19,538 nt of DNA from an uncultured Micrococcaceae bacterium (GTDB taxonomy: Bacteria > Actinomycetota > Actinomycetes > Actinomycetales > Micrococcaceae). Location of the stretch: assembly GCA_937896705.1 (NCBI GenBank), contig CALBOC010000012.1, positions 1 to 19,538 of the forward strand, written 5' to 3'. The position numbers and the translations under genes were made by a program. Below the pieces are notes generated by a model. That model did not search any database and was not told the DNA's origin. It worked only from the letters and a program-made list of their open reading frames with translations. How positions within the stretch are numbered: the first letter of the stretch is position 1; every line of letters starts with the position of its first letter. Positions 1 through 8,700 of this stretch are shown here, piece by piece.

Positions 1-38
1 TGCCGACGGCAACTCACAACGAAAGGGCCTCTCGCTTC

Positions 39-932
39 ATGACTACCTCAGTTCCTGTGGAACCTTCCGACTACGCGCACCCAGAAAAACTCGTCTCAAC
101 GGCTTGGGTAGCAGAACACAAGGACAATCCCAACGTCGTTGTTCTCGAGTCGAATGAAGACACCCTGCTCTACTCGACCGGGCACATTCCCGGTGCCGTC
201 AAAATTGACTGGCACACCGAGCTGAACGATCCCGTCACGCGTGATTTCATCGGACCAGAAGACTTCGCTAAAATGGCCGCCTCCAAGGGCATCAGCCGCG
301 ACACAACGGTCATTTTCTACGGCGACAAATCTAACTGGTGGGCTGCTTATGCCCTGTGGGTTTTCACCCTCTACGGGCACGAAGATGTCCGCCTGATGAA
401 TGGTGGCCGAGACAAGTGGATTGCTGAAGGTCGCGAGATCACCCGTGATGTCCCGAACGTGACCGAAGGTACCTACCCGGTTGTCGAGCGCGATGACTCA
501 ACCGAACGTGCCAACAAAGCACAGGTATTAGACAACATTGGCAAACTGCCACTCATTGATGTGCGCTCCCCCGCCGAATACACCGGCGAGACCACACACA
601 TGTCAGGCTACCCACAAGAAGGTACCTTGCGTGGCGGTCACATCCCGACGGCTGAATCGGTGCCCTGGGCAACCGCGGCCAATGAGGATGGTACTTTCAA
701 GTCCCGCGAAGAACTGACCAAGCTTTATGCCGAGGATGCAAACCTCGGTCAATCCGATGAGGTTATTGCATACTGCCGGATTGGTGAGCGCTCAGCGCAC
801 ACCTGGTTTGTGCTGCGCTATCTGCTCGGTTACGACTCCGTACGAAATTACGACGGATCCTGGACCGAGTGGGGCAACAGTGTCGGCGTACCGATCGTGA
901 TCGGTGCAGAGCCCGGCCAAGCGCCAAACTAA
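39..932 (+). CDS. sseA: Thiosulfate sulfurtransferase (tandem rhodanese), SseA type
   Basis: This 297-residue protein has the two-domain rhodanese layout and should transfer sulfane sulfur from thiosulfate, or a similar donor, to a thiol acceptor in the cytoplasm. The N-terminal domain (about 20-135) is the structural one: its active-site loop position holds Asp96 in FYGDKSNWW rather than Cys. The C-terminal domain (about 165-285) carries the catalytic loop CRIGER at 246-251, with Cys246 as the persulfide-bearing residue. There is no signal peptide. The ATG at 39 is preceded by GAAAGGG at 21-27. A SufE gene follows, the same pair as Rv3283 (sseA) and Rv3284 in Mycobacterium tuberculosis, which supports the name. 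A strong terminator lies between them here, so they may be separate transcripts. Family assignment is firm; the physiological donor and acceptor are inferred. Confidence 0.93.
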   Translation: MTTSVPVEPSDYAHPEKLVSTAWVAEHKDNPNVVVLESNEDTLLYSTGHIPGAVKIDWHTELNDPVTRDFIGPEDFAKMAASKGISRDTTVIFYGDKSNWWAAYALWVFTLYGHEDVRLMNGGRDKWIAEGREITRDVPNVTEGTYPVVERDDSTERANKAQVLDNIGKLPLIDVRSPAEYTGETTHMSGYPQEGTLRGGHIPTAESVPWATAANEDGTFKSREELTKLYAEDANLGQSDEVIAYCRIGERSAHTWFVLRYLLGYDSVRNYDGSWTEWGNSVGVPIVIGAEPGQAPN

Positions 933-943
933 GACTCGTAGAC

Positions 944-990
944 ATATTTCGCCGGTGCTGGGAAGGATCCCAGCACCGGCGAAATATTTT
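944..990 (+). terminator. Strong intrinsic terminator after sseA
   Basis: A perfect 20-bp inverted repeat (944-963 against 968-987) with a 4-base loop is followed by a short T-run ending at 990. It begins 11 bases after the sseA stop. The outer stem is AT-rich on both sides, so it may also work on the minus strand. Confidence 0.9.
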
Positions 991-1005
991 AACCCCGTCC
1001 GGCGT

Positions 1006-1011
1006 TAGAAT
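1006..1011 (+). promoter_or_regulatory. Candidate -10 box for sufE
   Basis: TAGAAT lies 33 bases before the sufE ATG and just downstream of the sseA terminator. It would place the transcription start near 1017. No convincing -35 is visible, because that position falls in the terminator arm. A separate sufE promoter is likely but not shown. Confidence 0.4.
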
Positions 1012-1043
1012 GAACGGTGGATCATTGCCGTAGAAAGGATCCT

Positions 1044-1484
1044 ATGACTGCGCAAACCATTGAGGTTCTTGACGAACTCATCGCTGACTTCCAAGACCTG
1101 CCCGAATCCGATCGCCTCGAACTGCTGTTAGAGTTCTCCGATAATCTTCCAGAACCACCGGCACGCTACGCCGGTCACGAAGATGAGATGGAACAGGTCG
1201 TCGAATGTCAGACCCCGCTGTTTTTGGCTGTGGAGTATTCCGACGAGAAAAACCCGGTGGTCACCCTGATTATCTCTGCTCCACCCGAAGCCCCTACGAC
1301 TCGCGGCTTCGCTGGTGTACTCATTGAGGGGCTGTCAGGCCAGCGTGCCTCCGAGATCCTCGCGGTCCCGGATGACATCCCAAACAGGCTGGGACTGACC
1401 AACGCGCTAACCCCACTGCGACTTCGCGGGATGAGTGCACTGCTAGGTCGCATTAAGCGAAACATCACCACCCATTTGTCGTGA
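1044..1484 (+). CDS. sufE: SufE family Fe-S cluster assembly sulfur acceptor
   Basis: The product is 146 residues, the usual SufE length. SufE accepts persulfide sulfur from a SufS-type cysteine desulfurase through one catalytic cysteine and passes it to the SUF scaffold in the cytoplasm. Cys55 in VVECQTPLF matches the catalytic position, and the C-terminal stretch LTPLRLRGMSALLGRIKR is typical of the family. The frame opens at a GTG at 1017, but AGAAAGGA at 1032-1039 sits just before the ATG at 1044, so I chose the ATG. The stop overlaps the GTG of the next gene, so the two are probably translationally coupled. The sseA-sufE neighbourhood matches Rv3283-Rv3284. No sufS or scaffold gene is in the window. 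Confidence 0.92.
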   Translation: MTAQTIEVLDELIADFQDLPESDRLELLLEFSDNLPEPPARYAGHEDEMEQVVECQTPLFLAVEYSDEKNPVVTLIISAPPEAPTTRGFAGVLIEGLSGQRASEILAVPDDIPNRLGLTNALTPLRLRGMSALLGRIKRNITTHLS

Positions 1485-1972
1485 GCTGGACCCGGCAAAC
1501 GGGTGCCACACCAGCGATCGGCGCGCTGATAGCTTCCAACCGATGGCATCGGGTGTATGAATATGACCATGACAGCACGGCCGCTCACTATGGTCACGAA
1601 GCAGTGAAGAAGCTCGCGGTCGACCCCGAGCGGTTGTATAAAACGTTGGTGGTCATCAGTCCGGACCATCAGGTGGCCAATGCACTCGTGGCGGTCGCCG
1701 ACATGTTGGATTTCAAAGGGCTGAGCAAAGTTCTGGATGTGCGATCCGTGCGGATGGCCGATGCTGCCGTAGCCCAACGCAAAACCGGCTATATCTTGGG
1801 CGGTATCTCTCCGCTGGGTCAGAAAACGACGCTTCCCACTGTGCTGGACGATTCAGCTGCACAACATGACACGGTGTGGGTCTCGGGTGGACGCCGAGGT
1901 CTCTCCTTAGAACTGCAGGTCGCAGACCTCGTGGCCCTGACCCAAGCGACCGTCGCGAACATTCGTCGCTAA
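1481..1972 (+). CDS. YbaK/EbsC-type Cys-tRNA(Pro) deacylase
   Basis: This 163-residue protein matches the YbaK/EbsC branch of the ProRS INS-like editing family, which hydrolyses Cys mischarged onto tRNA-Pro. The supporting stretches are RLYKTLVV at 51-58, with Lys54 at the conserved lysine position, and GYILGGISPLGQKTTLPTV at 103-121, which contains the glycine-rich substrate loop. The GTG start at 1481 overlaps the sufE TGA, so the genes form one translational unit. This puts a cysteine-misacylation editor beside a cysteine-derived sulfur acceptor; a functional link is only suggestive. The gene ends three bases before the convergent GPP34 stop and no terminator separates them. Substrate identity follows from the family and is not proven here. 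Confidence 0.9.
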   Translation: MSWTRQTGATPAIGALIASNRWHRVYEYDHDSTAAHYGHEAVKKLAVDPERLYKTLVVISPDHQVANALVAVADMLDFKGLSKVLDVRSVRMADAAVAQRKTGYILGGISPLGQKTTLPTVLDDSAAQHDTVWVSGGRRGLSLELQVADLVALTQATVANIRR

Positions 1973-1975
1973 CGG

Positions 1976-2680
1976 TTAGCCGCGCATTCCCGTAGCTTGG
2001 CCTCGGGTAGCGGTTAGAGCCTCTGCGATGGCGTTCTCCATGGCCTGTAATGCTTCGGAGATGGCGGGTTCTGCGTGTTCGGCTTCGACATGAAATTCCG
2101 CTAACCGGGCTTTGACGTCGCGAGTACTTATGCCCGGAAACATATTGGGCAGCACATCCGTGGAATACAACAACTGCACCAAGGGCCAGGTGGTAGCGTC
2201 CAGGGCGGTGTCGCGGCCTAGTAGAGTCGCTCGGAGCCGGACGTACATGTCCATCCGGCCGTAGGAGTCATGGGGTACCATCCGGGTACGCGGGAACAGC
2301 CCCAAAAGCTTCTTTTTCTCGACCACAATTTCTTCGCGAAATTCCAACATCCTCACAACCGCGTCCATCAGCGCAGGACGCGAGAACCGGTTAATCCATT
2401 GCTCGGCGTCTTGATTCTCGGGCGCATCCTTCATAATTTGCAGAACCGTGTGCAATGGCTGTTCCAACTCAGCCTTGTGATGGGAGTTGACCATCACGAG
2501 ATCCCGGGTGACATAGAGACATCCGCGTCGAGCTAAGTCCGTCAGGACCGCACCGGCTAATCCGACACGCACGGTACGCAGCGGGACTAAAAGTTTGCCT
2601 CCATCATCAAGACAGCTCAGCAGATAATATTCTGCTAGGTTCAATGCGCGCTGCTGGGCTTCTCCAGGTGAAGACATCAT
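1976..2680 (-). CDS. GPP34 family phosphoprotein (GOLPH3/Vps74-like)
   Basis: The 234-residue product resembles bacterial GPP34 proteins, homologues of the eukaryotic PI4P-binding Golgi protein GOLPH3. Visible family features are the N-terminal helix LAEYYLLSCLDDGGK, the following VRVGLAGAVLTDLARRGCL segment, and helical repeats to the C-terminus. No catalytic motif, signal peptide or membrane segment is seen. The open frame runs back to 2833, but that extension overlaps the HIT gene and reads as low-complexity basic sequence. The ATG-ATG pair at 2680/2677 is the likely start. It lacks a clear Shine-Dalgarno site; a GACAAT hexamer six bases upstream suggests a leaderless message. In actinobacteria the role of GPP34 proteins is poorly defined, so no specific function is assigned. 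Confidence 0.78.
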   Translation of the reverse strand: MMSSPGEAQQRALNLAEYYLLSCLDDGGKLLVPLRTVRVGLAGAVLTDLARRGCLYVTRDLVMVNSHHKAELEQPLHTVLQIMKDAPENQDAEQWINRFSRPALMDAVVRMLEFREEIVVEKKKLLGLFPRTRMVPHDSYGRMDMYVRLRATLLGRDTALDATTWPLVQLLYSTDVLPNMFPGISTRDVKARLAEFHVEAEHAEPAISEALQAMENAIAEALTATRGQATGMRG

Positions 2681-2686
2681 ATGTCC

Positions 2687-2715
2687 ATTGTCGCGGTTTT
2701 TAAGGCCGTTGTGTA
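2687..2715 (-). promoter_or_regulatory. Candidate promoter of the GPP34 gene (leaderless type)
   Basis: Reading the minus strand, TACACA (2715-2710), a 17-base spacer and GACAAT (2692-2687) end six bases before the ATG at 2680. That spacing would put the first transcribed base at or next to the start codon. Confidence 0.4.
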
Positions 2716-2756
2716 GAACTGGCCATTCTGTGGCCAGCAGACCACTATTCTTCGCT

Positions 2757-3353
2757 TTACGTTGCCCGCTTCTCACGGAACTGTTGGGCTTCGGCCTGCC
2801 ACGCTTTGGCGATAATCGAGCGCATATCGCCAATCGTGCCGGTCACATTTTTTGTTTGGGCGATAATGGGCAGGAAGTTGCCATCACCGCCCCAACGCGG
2901 GACAATGTGCTGATGCAAATGCGCCGCGATACCAGCTCCGCCGACTTTGCCCTGATTCATTCCTAGATTGAATCCAGCCGCACGGGACACGGTGCGCAGC
3001 ACCTGCATGCCAATCTGCGACAACTCAGCGAACTCTGCGGTCTCTTCGACGGTCAGATCCGTGTAGTCGGGTACGTGACGATATGGGCACACCAAAAGAT
3101 GTCCCGGGTTATATGGATACAGGTTCATCACGACGTAACACGTTTTGCCGCGCGTGACGATGAGAGACGTTTCGTCATCGCGTTGCGGGGCAGCGCAAAA
3201 CGGGCAGGACGCCTCATCGGTGACCTGACTTTGTCCCTTGGACACGTAGGCCAATCGATGGGGCGTCCATAACCGTTCAAAAGCATCAGGCGTCCCAGCT
3301 AATACAAAATCATCGGTGGATTCTGCATCGTGATCTGTACTGCGGTCTGCCAT
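2757..3353 (-). CDS. HIT domain protein, Ap4A phosphorylase-like
   Basis: This 198-residue histidine-triad protein carries HLHQHIV at 145-151, in which His147 is the expected nucleophile. A CPFC pair (Cys50, Cys53) is a probable zinc site, as in the larger actinobacterial HIT enzymes. It follows thrS with a six-base gap, exactly as Rv2613c, a diadenosine tetraphosphate phosphorylase, follows thrS in M. tuberculosis. The likely role is cleavage of Ap4A or related dinucleotides, which aminoacyl-tRNA synthetases produce as by-products; that gives a reason for the pairing. The ATG at 3353 is supported by AGCAGGTG inside the end of thrS, implying coupling. In mycobacteria pgsA and mannolipid genes follow; here the next gene is GPP34 instead. 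Phosphorylase versus hydrolase activity cannot be decided by eye. Confidence 0.88.
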   Translation of the reverse strand: MADRSTDHDAESTDDFVLAGTPDAFERLWTPHRLAYVSKGQSQVTDEASCPFCAAPQRDDETSLIVTRGKTCYVVMNLYPYNPGHLLVCPYRHVPDYTDLTVEETAEFAELSQIGMQVLRTVSRAAGFNLGMNQGKVGGAGIAAHLHQHIVPRWGGDGNFLPIIAQTKNVTGTIGDMRSIIAKAWQAEAQQFREKRAT

Positions 3354-3359
3354 GGCCTA

Positions 3360-5372
3360 TTACACCTGCTGACGCTGTTCGACGGCGGTGACGATGCGTT
3401 CAATGGCTTCATCTACCGGCACCCCATTGTCCTGGGAGCCGTCACGATACCGGAACGACACGGCATTCGCCTCGGCATCTTCCCCACCGGCAATGAGCAC
3501 AAACGGTGCCTTATGTTTTGCTGCGGTGCGAATCTTTTTCGGGAACCGATCGCTGGAGCTGTCAACGCGGGCACGAATGCCGCGGGCTTTGAGCTTGTCG
3601 ATGATGTCAAACATATAGTCGTTGAAGGCATCTGCCACCGGGATGGCAATGACCTGTTCTGGGGCCAGCCAAGCGGGAAATGCGCCGGCGTAGTGTTCGG
3701 TGAGCACGCCCATGAACCGTTCGATCGAGCCAAATAAGGCACGGTGGATCATGACCGGGCGCTGGCGAGTGCCATCGGCCGCCTGGTATTCCAGATCGAA
3801 ACGTTCCGGAAGGTTGAAGTCCAGCTGGATGGTCGACATCTGCCAGGTGCGTCCCAGCGCGTCGCGTGCCTGAACAGAGATCTTAGGACCGTAGAAGGCC
3901 GCACCGCCCGGATCATCGACTAATTCCAAACCGGATTCGGTGGCGACTTCGGCCAAGACTTGCGTGGCGTTGTCCCATACCTCTTCACTGCCCACGTATT
4001 TTTCTGGATCCTTGGAAGACAGCTCGAGGTAGAAATCATCCAGGCCGTAGTCTTTGAGCAGGTCCAGCACGAAGTTCAGCGTGGTGGTTAGCTCGTCTTT
4101 CATCTGGTCTTCGGTGCAGTAGATGTGGGCATCATCCTGGGTCATGCCGCGAACTCGAGTCAAACCGTGGATGACACCGGATTTTTCGTACCGGTAGACC
4201 GACCCGAATTCGAATAATCGCAGTGGCAGCTCACGGTAGGAACGGCCCCGTGACGCAAAGATCAAGTTGTGCATCGGGCAGTTCATAGGTTTCAGATAAT
4301 AATCTGCACCAGCCCGGGTGACTTCCCCGGTCTCTTCGTCGCGGACTTCGTCGACGTGCATGGGCGGGAACATGCCCTCGGCGTACCATTCGAGGTGCCC
4401 GGAAGTCTCATATAAGCTTTGCTTGGTGATATGCGGAGTATAGACAAACTCATACCCAGCTTCTTCGTGGCGCTGCCGGGAGTAATCTTCCATCTCCTTG
4501 CGCAGAATCCCACCTTTCGGGTGGAACACCGGCAGTCCCGAACCCAGTTCATCCGGGAACGAGAACAGGTCCATTTCGGCCCCGATCTTGCGGTGGTCGC
4601 GGCGTTCTGCTTCGGCAATGCGTTCCTGGTAGGCCACCAAATCTTCTTTGGATGCCCAGGCGGTGCCGTAGATGCGCTGCAGCTGCGGGTTATTTTCTGA
4701 ACCTAGCCAATAAGCGCCGGCGGCACGAGTTAGGGAAAATCCGTTGGCGATCAGTTTGGTCGATGGAATGTGAGGCCCGCGGCAGAGGTCGTTCCACACG
4801 ACTTCACCTTTACGGTCCAGGTTGTCGTAGATGGTGATATCTCCGGCACCGATTTCTACGGAGGCACCTTCGGCAGCGGCTTCATCGTCATGCTGCCGAT
4901 CTAGCAGCTGCAGTTTATATGGCTCATTGGCGAGTTCCTCACGGGCCTGGGCTTCGTCGACGGCGCGACGATCAAAAGTCTGACCTGCTTTGACGATGCG
5001 CATCATGCGCTTTTGGATCTGTTTGAGATCCTCCGGGGTGAAGGGTTCGTCAACATCAAAGTCGTAATAGAAACCATCTTCGATATATGGCCCGATGCCC
5101 AGCTTGGCCTCAGGGTACAGCTCCTGGACCGCTTGAGCCAGGACGTGTGCGGTCGAGTGACGTAGGACTTCCAGACCTTCTTGGTCGGTGATGTCCACGC
5201 GCTCTACTGTGGCGCCTTCGGGAATGGCACGGAACAGGTCCTGGAGGGTCCCGTTGACCTTCATGACTACCGTAGTTTTTTCTGTACCGAATAAATCGGT
5301 GCCGGTGGTACCTTCGGCGACCTGCATGGTCTGGTCGTCTACGGTAATGGTGATTTCTTGTGGTTCGGCCAC
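3360..5372 (-). CDS. thrS: Threonine-tRNA ligase
   Basis: The 670-residue product is a full-length bacterial ThrRS. An N-terminal TGS domain (about 5-65) precedes the editing domain, which starts at HSTAH (72-76) and includes [11 protein letters not shown]; the paired His and Cys residues are those that clear Ser-tRNA-Thr. The catalytic core has [38 protein letters not shown] (split motif 2 region) and [14 protein letters not shown] (motif 3). These contain the Cys-His-His zinc ligands that select threonine. An anticodon-binding domain closes the protein. The start is GTG at 5372 with a near-perfect AAGGAGGA eight bases upstream, stronger than any upstream alternative. A HIT gene follows directly. 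A hairpin plus T-run just before the ribosome binding site suggests leader control. Confidence 0.97.
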   Translation of the reverse strand: MAEPQEITITVDDQTMQVAEGTTGTDLFGTEKTTVVMKVNGTLQDLFRAIPEGATVERVDITDQEGLEVLRHSTAHVLAQAVQELYPEAKLGIGPYIEDGFYYDFDVDEPFTPEDLKQIQKRMMRIVKAGQTFDRRAVDEAQAREELANEPYKLQLLDRQHDDEAAAEGASVEIGAGDITIYDNLDRKGEVVWNDLCRGPHIPSTKLIANGFSLTRAAGAYWLGSENNPQLQRIYGTAWASKEDLVAYQERIAEAERRDHRKIGAEMDLFSFPDELGSGLPVFHPKGGILRKEMEDYSRQRHEEAGYEFVYTPHITKQSLYETSGHLEWYAEGMFPPMHVDEVRDEETGEVTRAGADYYLKPMNCPMHNLIFASRGRSYRELPLRLFEFGSVYRYEKSGVIHGLTRVRGMTQDDAHIYCTEDQMKDELTTTLNFVLDLLKDYGLDDFYLELSSKDPEKYVGSEEVWDNATQVLAEVATESGLELVDDPGGAAFYGPKISVQARDALGRTWQMSTIQLDFNLPERFDLEYQAADGTRQRPVMIHRALFGSIERFMGVLTEHYAGAFPAWLAPEQVIAIPVADAFNDYMFDIIDKLKARGIRARVDSSSDRFPKKIRTAAKHKAPFVLIAGGEDAEANAVSFRYRDGSQDNGVPVDEAIERIVTAVEQRQQV

Positions 5373-5399
5373 GTGCCACTTCCTCCTTGGGTTAGGCTC

Positions 5400-5427
5400 A
5401 AAAATCCGGTGGCATACTGGACCACCG
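5400..5427 (-). promoter_or_regulatory. Terminator-like hairpin in the thrS leader (attenuator candidate)
   Basis: On the minus strand CGGTGG (5427-5422), a nine-base loop and CCACCG (5412-5407) are followed by GA and five T residues (5404-5400). The thrS Shine-Dalgarno begins only 12 bases later, so a promoter between hairpin and gene is unlikely. The hairpin should therefore lie inside the thrS transcript, or end transcripts arriving from dnaE2. A 12-codon reading frame (5436-5398, ATG to TGA) spans the hairpin but contains no threonine codon. No T-box consensus was found. The stem is short, so the call is tentative. Confidence 0.45.
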
Positions 5428-5441
5428 ACAAGCCATCCGCC

Positions 5442-5447
5442 AGTCTA
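5442..5447 (-). promoter_or_regulatory. Candidate -10 box for thrS
   Basis: TAGACT on the minus strand, following an A-rich run, is the best -10-like hexamer between the broken lipoprotein frame and thrS. The sequence 17 bases upstream (CTGCAA) is a poor -35. A start near 5435 would give a leader of about 60 bases containing the hairpin. Confidence 0.3.
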
Positions 5448-5480
5448 TCTTTTTGCTGAGCGCTTTGCAGGTTCATGAGC

Positions 5481-5771
5481 TCACTGGTCTTCCAGTTGAA
5501 TGTCGATCACCACCCGCACGGGTGAGTCCAGCACCGTCACGGCATCGGGACGCTGCTGTTCTAGCCTCAGATAGTAGGTACTGGTCGCTTCCCAGGGCGC
5601 GAAGCTCACCACCACTTCAGTGGCCTGGGTGTCAAGACCTTCGATGTGGGCGCCGTGCGCCAGCGGTGGGGTCGTCCGAGGTTGCGGTCGGTTGGTGGTG
5701 CCGCAACCGGAGAATCACAGCCCAGCGACACACAGCACCGCTACTGCCATCGGTCTACAGCGCGTTGACAT
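5481..5771 (-). pseudogene. Small lipoprotein frame interrupted by one in-frame TGA
   Basis: From the ATG at 5771 the minus strand reads 97 codons to the TGA at 5483-5481, broken only by a TGA at codon 19 (5717-5715). The 18 residues before it, MSTRCRPMAVAVLCVAGL, look like a basic n-region and a hydrophobic core. Directly after the TGA come FSGCG, placing Cys23 where a lipobox cysteine should be. The remaining 73 codons are open, with G or C favoured at third positions like the neighbours, and include VTVLDSPVRVVIDIQLEDQ at the end. The start lies 12 bases after the dnaE2 stop, so it would share that transcript. The simplest reading is a recently inactivated lipoprotein gene; a sequencing error or UGA readthrough would give the same picture. 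I do not recognise the family. Confidence 0.6.
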
Positions 5772-5783
5772 CGGCGATCTCTG

Positions 5784-8700
5784 TTATCTGGTGGCATATG
5801 GTTTGTGCAGCCCACGATAACGCACCGAAGCGTCCACGTCAGGGGCTAGAGCACGTTGTCGCAATTGGCTTTGGTGGACAACCGGTGGGACTGGTTGCTG
5901 CGGGGATTTCGCAAGCCATTGTGCCCAGTGGCTCCGTTGGGTATCCCAGTAATCAGGATCCGGCAGTGCGGCCGGGTCGTGCATGTCCCAGGCACGGAGA
6001 GCCTGCAGGGTGATCCCGCGGGTTCCGGTGCGTCTGGTAGTACCTTCGATAAGCAATAGCCGTGCGGAGAAGAGGATATCGCCGGTGGCATGTTGGGCTT
6101 GCGCAAAAAACGAGGTGTCGACCACCCCGGTGCCATCATCAAGCGAAATAAACACCACCCGATTACCCGAACGCATCGGTGGGGTCTGGGTTGCTACCCG
6201 CACGCCAGCGACCATCACGCGGGTGTGGTTTCGCAGTGTCAGGAGCTGATCTGCCGGCGTGGTTCCAAGTGCATCCAGATAGGGTTTATGGGATTGCATC
6301 AGATGCCCGGTGGCATCGATGGCAGTCAGATCCAGTTCAGTGCGGATTTGCTGTTCTGCGGTCGGTCTAGGAAACAGTGCGGGCAGCGTTTCTAACTCGG
6401 TGTCGCCCAACGGGAAGGCTTGTTGGCCTTCGATTTGTGGGCGTCCGGTGCGCAAACTACGGCCGGTGCGGTCCCGTCTGGTGGGTGAGTGTAAGAATTC
6501 CAGGTGATGGACCAGATCGGTACGGCTGATGCCGGTGGCTGGTAGCATGCAGTCGAATGCACCAAGCTGGGCGAGGCGTTCAAGGCTCTTTTTACTCAAC
6601 CGAGCCCGGTCTCGGATATCTGCCAGACTGTCAAAGGGTTGGGCCCGTTCGATGCGGCGCATTTCTTTGTGCGTTAATCCCAACACTGTGGTCAGGGCCA
6701 ACCGAATCCCCCACCGATGACGAGACCGGTTGGGGTGTGGAAGTGGCTCTAACCGCATTTGTGTGGTCGAGCGGTTGATGTCAACCGGCAGGATCTCGAT
6801 GCCCATCCGGCGGGCTTCAGCCACCATCAGCCGCTGCGGATACATGCCGGGGTCATGCTCTAGGACTGCGGCCATAAAGGCTGCCGGATAATGAGTTTTC
6901 AACCAAGCGGATTCAAAAGTGGGGATCGCAAATGCCGCGCCATGGGCTTTGCAAAATCCGAAGGAACCAAACGCCGCGAGGGTTCCCCACACTTCGTCGA
7001 TGACGTCGATATCCCAACCACGCTCCATGGCTTTGGCCCGGAAATAGGCCTCGACCTCGGGTTGTTCGTCCGAGCCGAGACGGCGCCGGAATTCATCGGC
7101 TGCAGCCAGTCCGCACCCGGTCATCGCGTCAAGAGTTCTCAAAAGTTGTTCGTGGAAGACCGTCACCCCGTGTGTTTCTTCCAGGATGGGTTTCAGTTGC
7201 GGGTGTGGGTAGTGGGCCGGGGCTAATTGGTGGCGATAGTCCAAAAAGGGGCGGACCATATCGGATTTCATCGGTCCGGGTCGAAATAGTGAGATATCAA
7301 TAATCAGGTCGGTGATGGATTCGGGTTCAAGTTTCCCAATGAGTTCGCGTTGGCCAGGAGATTCGATCTGGAAACAGCCCAGCGTATGCGTGGTTTTGAT
7401 CATCTCGTAGGTGGCCGGATCATCATGGGACACCGTTTCGAGGTTGATCTGTTCGCCGGTGGTGCGCTGAACTTCTTCGAGCGCATAGGCGATGGTGGAC
7501 TGCATGCGCACCCCGAGCACATCAAGTTTGAGCATGCCCATGGGGTCCATGTCGTGTTTATCAAACTGGCTCATGGGTAGACCCATCCCGGAGGCTTCCA
7601 CCGGGGTCCGATCCAGTAAGGTGGCATCTCCAAGAATGACACCGCAGGGGTGCATCGAAATATGGCGGGGTAACCGGTCGAGGCGTTCTGTCAGATCCAC
7701 GAGTAAATCGAGTTGTTGATTGCCCGATTTACGGCTGTTTTGCACCTGGGCAGCAAAGTTTTGCAGTTCTGGCATGTGCTCGATTGCTTGGCGGAAATCG
7801 GAGGCTGAGAATCGCCACAGTTTTTTCGCCAGGTGATCCACTTGCTCGCGTTCTAAACCAAGCGCCCGGCCGGCATCGCGAACCGCTCCTCGAACTCGGT
7901 ACCCGTTTTGCATGCTCATTAACGTGGTGCGTTCTTGCCCGAACCGGTCAAAGATTGCCTGATAAATTTCGTGCCTGCGGGCCGATTCCACATCAATGTC
8001 AATATCGGGCAGCGTGGAGCGGTCTTGCGATAAAAATCGTTCAAAGATCAGGTCGTGTTCAATCGGATCGACGTGGGAGATTCGCAATGCGTAATTCACC
8101 AGCGAGGAGGCACCGGAGCCTCTGGCAGAGACTCTCACTTGGCGGTCTTCGATCATGGAAACCACCTCGGCAACGGTGAGGAAGTAACTGGAAAAGCCCA
8201 GATTTTCAATGATATGGAGTTCGTGGTCTAGTCGGTGCAGCACCCGGTCGTATTGGGCGCCTGCGGGGTCCAGGTGCCTGAATCTGTGTGCCAGCCCCGT
8301 CCGGGCGCGTTGCGAGAGCACCGTGTGGGGCTCACCGTCGATGCCGATGACCTCAAATTCTGGGACTCGCGGTTGTCCCCAGCCCAAATCTTGGGCCGGT
8401 TCCAGCGCGCAGGTTTCGGCTAACCGTTGGGTCGTTTCGAGTAGTTGATGAGCAGCCGCGGCACCCAAGCCGGCTTCATAAGCGATCTCTTTGGCTAGGG
8501 CTTGCATGGCTTGGGCAGATTTGAGCCAGCCTTGACCATTGGGCTGCATCTCGGTCAGAGTATCGAGACTGGATAGCGCTCGGGCAGCATCCACCACATC
8601 GGCGGTGGCGGCCCCATCGGGGGTCGCGTATCGGACGGCGTTGGTCAGAACAGCTGGCAGGTTAAGGTCGGTGCTGGCGCGCAACAGCCGCACGGCTTGT

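Noticed and set aside
1968..1980. GCTAAC-G-GTTAGC palindrome between the convergent ybaK and GPP34 genes
   Set aside because: It arises from two facing TAA stop codons; the stem is short, without a T-run, so it is not a convincing terminator or operator.
2681..2833. 51-codon extension of the GPP34 frame
   Set aside because: It overlaps the 3' end of the HIT gene, has a basic low-complexity composition and lies before a promoter-like sequence.
5373..5480. T-box riboswitch in the thrS leader
   Set aside because: No T-box core sequence or specifier stem is visible and the leader is too short; only a simple hairpin plus T-run is present.
5453..6013. Plus-strand 186-codon reading frame
   Set aside because: It is antisense to the end of dnaE2 and to the lipoprotein frame, has no ribosome binding site and matches no family.
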